DNA of 64,000 bases from Cytobacillus oceanisediminis 2691 (GTDB lineage Bacteria > Bacillota > Bacilli > Bacillales > Cytobacillaceae), in NCBI RefSeq assembly GCF_007678455.1, contig NZ_VEEP01000001.1, positions 434,001-498,000 on the forward strand. The letters run 5' to 3'. This document shows positions 58,786-64,000 of this stretch, in pieces (the first letter of the stretch is position 1; each line of letters begins with the position of its first letter). Both the position numbers and the translations under genes were made by a program. The notes under the pieces were generated by a model. That model was not told the origin of the DNA, ran no database searches, and saw only the letters and a program-made list of their open reading frames with translations.

Positions 58786-59842
58786 ATATTTTAAATTTCA
58801 ATTTAATGATCCCTGCTTCTTTCGCTGAATTGAAAGCGATCAGCAGAAGCGGTCCGATGATAAAGCCCATGAATCCAAAAAGCTTCAGGCCAAGATACAT
58901 GGCAATAAGTGTAGATAGCGGAGAAAGTCCGATTTGGCTGCCCATTACCTTTGGCTCGACTGTACGCCTGATGATCAATAAGATGACTGCCAGAACAGCA
59001 AGCTGGGTACCCAACGCCATATTTCCGGTCGCAAGATGGAAAATAGACCATGGCGCAAGTATGACGATTGAACCAATCAACGGGATAAAATCTATAACCC
59101 AGATGATCGCTGACATTACAATCGCGTACTTTGGAGTGATGAAAAGTAAGCCAATCAGGGAAACAATGAAAATAATTACACTGACTAAAAATTGAGCTTT
59201 TAAGAATCCGAACACAACATATGAAAGACGGGATGTCATAAAATGGACTTTATCAGCTGTTCTTTCAGTTAAGTGACTATATACGCTTCTCCTTAGAGAT
59301 GGAAGTTCAAGCAAGAAAAGGAATAAGGCAATCAAATACACAAGAAAACTGATCAGGAAATTCGGAATATAGGTCAACAATGCCTTTAAATTATCTATAT
59401 TGATGAAAGCGATCATGTCATTCTTGAGTTTATTTAAGAAATCCTCGGCTCGGTTGCTGATTTCAGTGACTACCTCACTCGGAAGGTCATTTGCAGCTTC
59501 TACAAATCTGTTTTCAGCCTTATACCAGGCATTGGTGATTTCATTTATATAGACAGGAGTATTATCAATAAGGTCAATTGCCTCTGTCACTGCGGTTGTC
59601 GTGAGAAAATACCCCGCAACCACGATAAGCAGTACAAACATTAGGAAAATGACGAGAACAGCCAGGCGCCTTCCGCTCTTCAGCCTTTTCTGGAAGTATA
59701 CAACTGCCGGCTCGAGAAATAGGGCAGTGATCAATGCAGCGATCAACGGGATCGATACCGGAAGGATAATATAAAGAATCGCTGCCACCAAGATGGTGAT
59801 GAGTGCAATAATAATCGTTCTTTTCGTGAAAATACCGGACAA
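58784..59842 (-). CDS. AI-2E family transporter (YtvI/YubA-like)
   Basis: 352 residues, about eight helices, with the AI-2E family features: ILPVSIPLIAALITALFLEPAVVYFQ near the N-terminus, a long periplasm-like loop, then FGFLKAQFLVSVIIFIVSLIGLLF and GSIVILAPWSIFHLATGN ... SPLSTLIAMYLGLKLFGFMGFIIGPLLL. Members transport varied substrates or sodium/proton; specific role unknown. Start ATG at 59842 preceded by AAAGGAG. Confidence 0.83.
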   Translation of the reverse strand: MSGIFTKRTIIIALITILVAAILYIILPVSIPLIAALITALFLEPAVVYFQKRLKSGRRLAVLVIFLMFVLLIVVAGYFLTTTAVTEAIDLIDNTPVYINEITNAWYKAENRFVEAANDLPSEVVTEISNRAEDFLNKLKNDMIAFINIDNLKALLTYIPNFLISFLVYLIALFLFLLELPSLRRSVYSHLTERTADKVHFMTSRLSYVVFGFLKAQFLVSVIIFIVSLIGLLFITPKYAIVMSAIIWVIDFIPLIGSIVILAPWSIFHLATGNMALGTQLAVLAVILLIIRRTVEPKVMGSQIGLSPLSTLIAMYLGLKLFGFMGFIIGPLLLIAFNSAKEAGIIKLKFKI

Positions 59843-60113
59843 TTGGAACTCCTTTCTATACTCGTGCTGAGTATATACCTCTACAAATATTCAGTTTTGT
59901 TCAAATCATTAAAAACCACTAAAAATCCTTAACAATTAAATTATAGTACGCATCTAATATAAGAAACAACAAAAATCAGCTATTGCCGTTGGGATTTTAT
60001 ATAACATTAAATTCCCTTAGGCAGCTATTGCTGAAAAATGATGGTTTGTCATCATTCCCTGTCCATGTGCCTGAACATCATGTTCGATAACCTAACCATA
60101 TAGGGGTGAGGCA

Positions 60114-60470
60114 ATGAAGAGTTCCGGGAGCATCTTTCCTGCGCAATATAGAGAGTTATGCCGTGCCATTTGTGCAATCATCCATGCAAACGTCAATGAA
60201 GACGTTTTTTTTCATCAATCTGAGCTTCAAACGAGAATCCCCGTTTTTCGAAGAACTGCATTTAGTGATAATGGGGTAAAGTGTGAACTGGATCAGGGAA
60301 ATGTGAATATAAAGGTATTTGTCATCGCTATGCTAGGGGAGCACTCAATCTATCATAGTGCATTGGAGCTTCAGAGACGCATAGCAGAGGAAATTATCCT
60401 GTATACTTCTATTTTGCCAAAAAAAATTGATGTGATTGTCACTGGCGTAAAAGCAAAAAAGACGCAATGA
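60114..60470 (+). CDS. Possible Asp23/Gls24-like protein
   Basis: 118 residues, ATG at 60114 with GGGGTGAGG upstream. The second half (GNVNIKVFVIAMLGEHSIYHSALELQRRIAEEI ... KKIDVIVTGVKAKK) has the beta-helix-beta rhythm of Asp23/Gls24 proteins (a strand, a helix of the ELQ.R..E.I type, then I.V.GV), but the match is loose. Soluble, Cys-containing N-terminus. Function unknown. Terminator overlaps its stop. Confidence 0.5.
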   Translation: MKSSGSIFPAQYRELCRAICAIIHANVNEDVFFHQSELQTRIPVFRRTAFSDNGVKCELDQGNVNIKVFVIAMLGEHSIYHSALELQRRIAEEIILYTSILPKKIDVIVTGVKAKKTQ

Positions 60471-60486
60471 AAGCGTCTTTTTCCCT
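60455..60486. terminator. Hairpin terminator
   Basis: AAAAAAGACGC / GCGTCTTTTT stem overlapping the stop codon, T-tract following; convergent YugN gene. Confidence 0.9.
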
Positions 60487-60492
60487 TTAGAA

Positions 60493-60852
60493 CTAAATAG
60501 CGAATTTCTCGACTTCAGCTTTCACTTCATTCAGAAGCTTTTCACACTGGCTGACCAATGATTTCGGGAAGTGTTCGCCTTCACCGTATTCGACACCATG
60601 CGGATAATAATGTTTGCCCAGCAAAGGAGTCATTAATTGAATGATTGCTTTGTGTGCTCCAACATCACCCTCGTGGACATGGCCCTGGACACGCAGATAA
60701 TATGTACCTTCCTTGACGACGAGCTTTTTGTCATAAGTTACTCGCTCATAATCCCATTGTCCTTCACGTACAAGACCGTGATCAAGCATAACTTCATCAA
60801 GACGGTTCAAGTCCGCCTTCAGATTTTCGATACCTGTATTTTCGAATTTCAT
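60493..60852 (-). CDS. YugN family protein
   Basis: 119 residues from the ATG at 60852 (MKFENTGIENL), with GGAGGG upstream; the frame extending to 60945 starts with an unrelated hydrophobic run. The pattern LGLVREGQWDYERVTYD ... YYLRVQGHVHEGDVG ... KHYYPHGVEYGE is that of the YugN-like family (cytosolic, function unknown, fold related to ribosome-associated proteins). Confidence 0.85.
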   Translation of the reverse strand: MKFENTGIENLKADLNRLDEVMLDHGLVREGQWDYERVTYDKKLVVKEGTYYLRVQGHVHEGDVGAHKAIIQLMTPLLGKHYYPHGVEYGEGEHFPKSLVSQCEKLLNEVKAEVEKFAI

Positions 60853-61094
60853 CCTTTTCCCTCCTAAAAACACACTGCATAATTCAAGCTTTATAATAGA
60901 GTATATCTCAAATTTAATAATAGTAAAAATATGATTAAGTTGCAATGAATATAAAAGCGTTTTTGAGTGTTTCTTGTTTTATTCTTTATAGCATCCGGCA
61001 AGAATAACAATTTCGTGTTTTTGGCATAATTAGCAAAATCCCGGCAACCATAATATCGAGCAGGTTAAGCTTGATCAATAAGGAGGAAAAAAAC

Positions 61095-61523
61095 GTGCGT
61101 GAAATCCGGGAAATTATGACGAGTAATGTAGAGACATGTACCTTGCTGGATAATGTGTTCGAAGTAGCAGTAAAGATGAAGGAGCTGAATGTTGGAGCCA
61201 TTCCTATTGTTGACAATGATAAACTGGTAGGAATGATTACCGATCGTGATATTGTCATTAGGGGGATTGCTGAAAAACATCCACCTTCCTCAAAGGTTGA
61301 AAGTGTCATGAGTGACCATCTAGTAACAGCAACCCCTGATATGTCCACGAAAGAAGCTACAAGCCTGATGGCGGAACACCAGATCAGAAGGCTGCCTGTA
61401 GTCGAAGGAGACAAATTGGTAGGAATTGTGGCACTTGGTGACTTTGCTGTCGATGAAATGACAGACGAGCAGGCCCATTATGCTTTAACCGAAATCTCAG
61501 AATCACAAAATCACATGCAATAA
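61095..61523 (+). CDS. ylbB: CBS-domain protein YlbB
   Basis: 142 residues from the GTG at 61095 after AAGGAGG. Two CBS motifs: MTSNVETCTLLDNVFEVAVKMKELNVGAIPIVDNDKLVGMITDRDIVIRGI (about 7-58) and the second from MSDHLVTATPDMSTKEATSLMAEHQIRRLPVVE (about 72-125). CBS pairs bind adenosyl ligands; the ligand is unknown here. Matches YlbB in size and in being adjacent to ylbC. It is a second CBS protein besides darB. Confidence 0.87.
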   Translation: MREIREIMTSNVETCTLLDNVFEVAVKMKELNVGAIPIVDNDKLVGMITDRDIVIRGIAEKHPPSSKVESVMSDHLVTATPDMSTKEATSLMAEHQIRRLPVVEGDKLVGIVALGDFAVDEMTDEQAHYALTEISESQNHMQ

Positions 61524-61526
61524 TGA

Positions 61527-61560
61527 GAAAAGGCACTCTCTCAGGGTGCCTTTTTGTCTT
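61527..61560 (+). terminator. ylbB terminator
   Basis: AAAAGGCAC / GTGCCTTTT stem with TCTCTCAGG loop, followed by T run. Confidence 0.9.
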
Positions 61561-61816
61561 TCTCTGCCTATAGCAAAACGTTATGGCATGGATAATGGAT
61601 TTCATTCCAGCCAATCTGATAGTGTATATTTGACAGTGTAAAGAGGAAAGTGTCCAATTTGTTGATAGGTCCATAATTTTTTATAGAGCTGATGGAACAG
61701 TTCTATTAAAAAGGTCAAGATAAATGGTATAATAAAATCTAAAACCGCTCATATAGTAATAGAGAGATAAAGGCTTGCTTCAGGGAGACAGCAGGCTAGA
61801 ATAAGGGGGGATCCAT

Positions 61817-62890
61817 CTGCGAACAATTGTAAGGATATTGATTTTTGCTGCAATATTTCTATTTATAGGGTTATACATGGGATACAACAATGATGAAAAT
61901 GATGATCTGGTAATCGAACAAAAATCGACTCCTAAAGTGGATGAATCTCTTAAAAAGGATATCACAGAACAAAATATCAGCGAAGGCATTGAACAGCCCC
62001 AGCAGGGTGTAGCCTCTCTATTAGGAAAAGACATTGATGGACTTAAAAAAATTCTAGGCAATCCTTCCAGGGTTGACCTATCAGCTTATGGTTTTCATTG
62101 GTGGATCTTCAACAACGCCCCTGATCAATATATACAGGCTGGTGTCCTGAATGACAAGGTTGTGACAGCCTTTGGGATTGGTCCAAAGGTGGATGTACTG
62201 CCATTTAAAATTGGGCAGCCGATCGAAGAGATTTTTTCTATGAATGTAATAGAACCAGAAGTAACATTCGAATACAATGGCAGCTCTTACAAGTTTGAGC
62301 TATCCGAACAAGATATGAACACAAGGCCAGTCATTAAGATGGGTGACTACTTCGTACAGCTTTATATCGATAAATTCACAAGTTCCGTATCCAGCATCCG
62401 ATATATGGACAAGGAAACCATTATTAAACAACGGCCATATGAAATGGTCTACAGAGGGACGCTGATCGAACCTCCAGTGTTATCCGAAGGTGACTGGGTC
62501 AGGATTGAAGCAGGACTGGAGAAACAGATTCTCGACATAACCAATGCCATCAGATCGAGACATGAGCTCCAATTACTTGAGTGGGACGAAAAAACGGCTG
62601 AGGTCGCTTATGCCCACAGCAAAGATATGGCAATCGAAGACTATTTTTCTCATGAGTCGGAAAAGTACGGTGATCTTTCAGAAAGACTAAAAGCAGCTGA
62701 AATATTATATGAAGTGGCCGGGGAAAACATCGCAGCGAACTATACAGATGCTCCAGCGGTTGTAGAAGGCTGGCTGAATAGTGAATCCCACCGTGAGGCA
62801 CTATTGAATGAAGACTTCTCACATCTTGGGGTAGGGGTATATCAAAAGCATTATACCCAGAACTTTTTGAAAATGTGGAATCAACAGTAA
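61817..62890 (+). CDS. ylbC: CAP-domain secreted protein YlbC
   Basis: Two parts: a CAP-associated N-terminal domain (about 60-200; KKILGNPSRVDLSAYGFHWWIF) and a C-terminal CAP/SCP domain (about 220-355; TNAIRSRHELQLLEWDEKTAEVAYAHSKDMAIEDYFSHESEKYGDLSERLKAA, SHREALLNEDFSHLGVGVY). A signal anchor (RTIVRILIFAAIFLFIGLYMG) precedes. I chose a CTG at 61817: it is six bases after AGGGGGG, supplies the positive N-terminus, and the nearest ATG/TTG (61838) has no ribosome site and would cut the signal. Secreted or membrane-bound; role unknown. Confidence 0.83.
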   Translation: MRTIVRILIFAAIFLFIGLYMGYNNDENDDLVIEQKSTPKVDESLKKDITEQNISEGIEQPQQGVASLLGKDIDGLKKILGNPSRVDLSAYGFHWWIFNNAPDQYIQAGVLNDKVVTAFGIGPKVDVLPFKIGQPIEEIFSMNVIEPEVTFEYNGSSYKFELSEQDMNTRPVIKMGDYFVQLYIDKFTSSVSSIRYMDKETIIKQRPYEMVYRGTLIEPPVLSEGDWVRIEAGLEKQILDITNAIRSRHELQLLEWDEKTAEVAYAHSKDMAIEDYFSHESEKYGDLSERLKAAEILYEVAGENIAANYTDAPAVVEGWLNSESHREALLNEDFSHLGVGVYQKHYTQNFLKMWNQQ

Positions 62891-62955
62891 TAGCAATTTT
62901 AATTAATTCCTACGATATTCATAATATGGAGCATACTTGAGTGCTTGCTCCCTTC

Positions 62956-62996
62956 AAAAGGGATTCGGAATGGGTGCATTTCGAACCCCTTTTGTC
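62956..62996 (+). terminator. ylbC terminator
   Basis: AAAAGGG / CCCTTTT outer stem and TTCG / CGAA inner stem with one mismatch, followed by TGTC; the only terminator-like element between ylbC and array 3. Confidence 0.65.
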
Positions 62997-63018
62997 ATTC
63001 TCAGAGTGGTCTTTCTGA

Positions 63019-63580
63019 TAAAACTGTCCGAACGAGAGGCACCTTTGGACAGCTTTTGTGGTTATCGTTGAAAAGCAGTCTGAACTGGAGGCGAGTTCGG
63101 ACAACTTTTGTGGTTATCGTTGAAAAGCTGTCCGAACTAGAGTCACCTTCAGACAACTTTTGTGCTTCCAGGTGAAAAGCTGTCCGAACTAGAGTCACCT
63201 TCGGACAACTTTTGTGCTTACAGGTGAGAAGCTGTCCGAACTGGAGGTTACTTCGGACAACTTTTGTGCTTACAGGCGAAAAGCTGTCCGAACCAGAGGC
63301 ACCTTTGGACAGCTTTTGTGGTTATCGTTCAAAAGCAGTCTGAACTGGAGTCACCTTCGGACAACTTTTGTGCTTATAGGCGAAAAGCTGTCCGAACCAG
63401 AGGCACCTTTGGACAGCTTTTGTGGTTATCGTTGAAAAGCAGTCTGAACTAGAGTCACCTTCGGACAACTTTTGTGCTTCCAGGTGAAAAGCTGTCCGAA
63501 CCAGAGGTTACATTGGACAGCTTTCGTGTTTACCGTAGAAAAGCTGTCTAAACTAGAGACTACTTGTGTCCACTATTGTG
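63019..63580 (+). repeat. Tandem palindromic array 3: eleven 52-bp units
   Basis: Units begin at 63024, 63076, 63128, 63180, 63232, 63284, 63336, 63388, 63440, 63492 and 63544, spaced exactly 52. Each pairs AAAAGCTGTCCGAA with TTCGGACAACTTTT or TTTGGACAGCTTTT. Two types alternate at 63284-63491: a CTGTCC form with linker GTGGTTATCGTT and a CAGTCTGAAC form with linker GTGCTTMYAGG, so a 104-bp dimer is repeated. The last unit is degenerate and is followed by a hairpin ACTATTGTG / CACAATAGT (63572-63597). Non-coding. Lies after ylbC. Confidence 0.95.
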
Positions 63581-63603
63581 CAAACAGACACAATAGTAGA
63601 CAG

Positions 63604-63672
63604 ACCCGAAGCTACTTCCGCCAGCATGGCGGAAAGCGAAACTACTGGAACGGAAATCAGCAGCTGGACTTT
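63604..63672 (-). repeat. Truncated inverted copy of the 57.1-kb repeat
   Basis: Read on the minus strand this gives GATTTCCGTTCCAGTAG and TTTCGCTTTCCGCC, matching the left end of the element at 57110-57322 after a similar terminator hairpin. The rest of the element is missing; a short GGCGG palindrome takes its place. Confidence 0.65.
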
Positions 63673-63684
63673 ACAACTCCAAAC

Positions 63685-63724
63685 AAAATAAAAAAACTGC
63701 AGAAAACTCGGTTGTCTACAGTTT
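63685..63724 (-). terminator. Terminator of the partial minus-strand gene
   Basis: AAACTGTAG / CTGCAGTTT stem (one mismatch) followed on the minus strand by TTTTTTTATTTTG. Confidence 0.8.
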
Positions 63725-63746
63725 AAAAGCCACACTGATATGTTCT

Positions 63747-64000
63747 TTAGTCTTTCCTGACCACTCTGTTGATGGAAAAGTAGCCATGCTTCCAGTTTCC
63801 ATACAGATGCACCAGTTCCCCTTCACTGAAGGTGGGAGGGACTGCTCCTTTTCTTAGAGGCGTTACCTTTTTTACCGTCAATTCTTTTAATCCGGTGTTG
63901 ATTTTCAAAACAGTCACATGGTTGAAGCGATGATAGTAAAAACGTTCTTTGTGTTCATGGATTTCAATGATTTTTCCGCTGACGATTGCTTCTTCTGGAA
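63747..64000 (-). CDS. Hypothetical protein, 5' partial
   Basis: About 84 codons visible; the gene runs off the right edge, so the start is outside. Stop TAA at 63747-63749. Visible product includes SGKIIEIHEHKERFYYHRFN, VTVLKINTGLKELTVKKV and SEGELVHLYGNWKHGYFSINRVV, a beta-rich, SH3- or S1-like pattern with no signal or membrane segment. The position after ylbC suggests a ylb-type protein, but I do not recognise it. Confidence 0.6.
   Translation of the reverse strand, partial: PEEAIVSGKIIEIHEHKERFYYHRFNHVTVLKINTGLKELTVKKVTPLRKGAVPPTFSEGELVHLYGNWKHGYFSINRVVRKD

Noticed and set aside
62945-63735. Open frames across array 3
   Set aside because: Same reason as for array 2: frame drift, no start signals, only repeat-derived peptides.

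Overview
The window reads as chromosomal DNA of a Bacillaceae bacterium (Firmicutes, moderate GC, strong AGGAGG-type ribosome sites, many TTG/GTG starts, sporulation genes). Gene content and order follow the Bacillus subtilis ykoW/ykuE-ykuV, rnjA-pdh-speA, yktA-suhB, typA-ylaN-ftsW and cta-ylb blocks closely, but with accessory insertions. A Mesobacillus/Cytobacillus-like relative is my best guess from sequence feel alone. I see no rRNA, tRNA, prophage, insertion sequence or CRISPR array.

Layout. 1-14.3 kb: cyclic-di-GMP enzymes (a GGDEF-EAL protein cut by the window edge, and ykuI), the Tat-exported phosphoesterase ykuE, a C39-like lipoprotein, small membrane or secreted proteins, an MBL hydrolase plus glutaredoxin, ykuJ, the c-di-AMP sensor darB (ykuL), a drug exporter, the citrate-cycle regulator ccpC, and the acetylated lysine/DAP pathway pair dapH-ykuR with thioredoxin-like ykuV. 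14.4-14.9 kb: tandem palindromic array 1. 15.1-19.8 kb: a heterodimeric ABC exporter and a DUF4349 lipoprotein. 19.9-25 kb: RNase J1 (rnjA) with the RNA polymerase epsilon subunit (rpoY), a 23-codon basic peptide ORF, ykrA, peptide deformylase, a YjcZ-type sporulation peptide and ykyA. 25-35 kb: pdhABCD, slp, a deacetylase lipoprotein, the dual-function SR1 small RNA with its SR1P peptide, and speA.

35-49 kb: nitronate monooxygenase-like protein, yktA, a dispersed repeat, yktB, suhB, typA-ylaH, array 2, ylaI, ylaJ, phoH2, ylaN and ftsW. 48.8-57 kb: the complete aa3/caa3 cytochrome oxidase block ctaA / ctaB-ctaCDEF-ctaG-ctaM (heme A synthesis, structural subunits, assembly). 57-64 kb: a second dispersed repeat, acetyltransferase, AI-2E-type permease, YugN, ylbB (CBS), ylbC (CAP), array 3 and a partial gene.

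The most unusual feature is a set of three intergenic tandem arrays (10, 16 and 11 units) in which every unit is 52 or 53 bp, i.e. about five helical turns, and every unit contains an inverted repeat. Arm sequences differ between arrays while the pairing is kept, including G.U wobbles. Arrays 2 and 3 share a junction motif, and in all three the strand that gives hairpin followed by GC(TC)TTTT is the strand of the gene lying upstream. The arrays shift reading frame each unit, so they are not coding. Functionally the window joins central carbon metabolism (pdh, ccpC, SR1, ctaC-F), nucleotide second messengers (c-di-GMP, c-di-AMP), RNA turnover (RNase J1, rpoY, PhoH2) and cell wall precursor synthesis.
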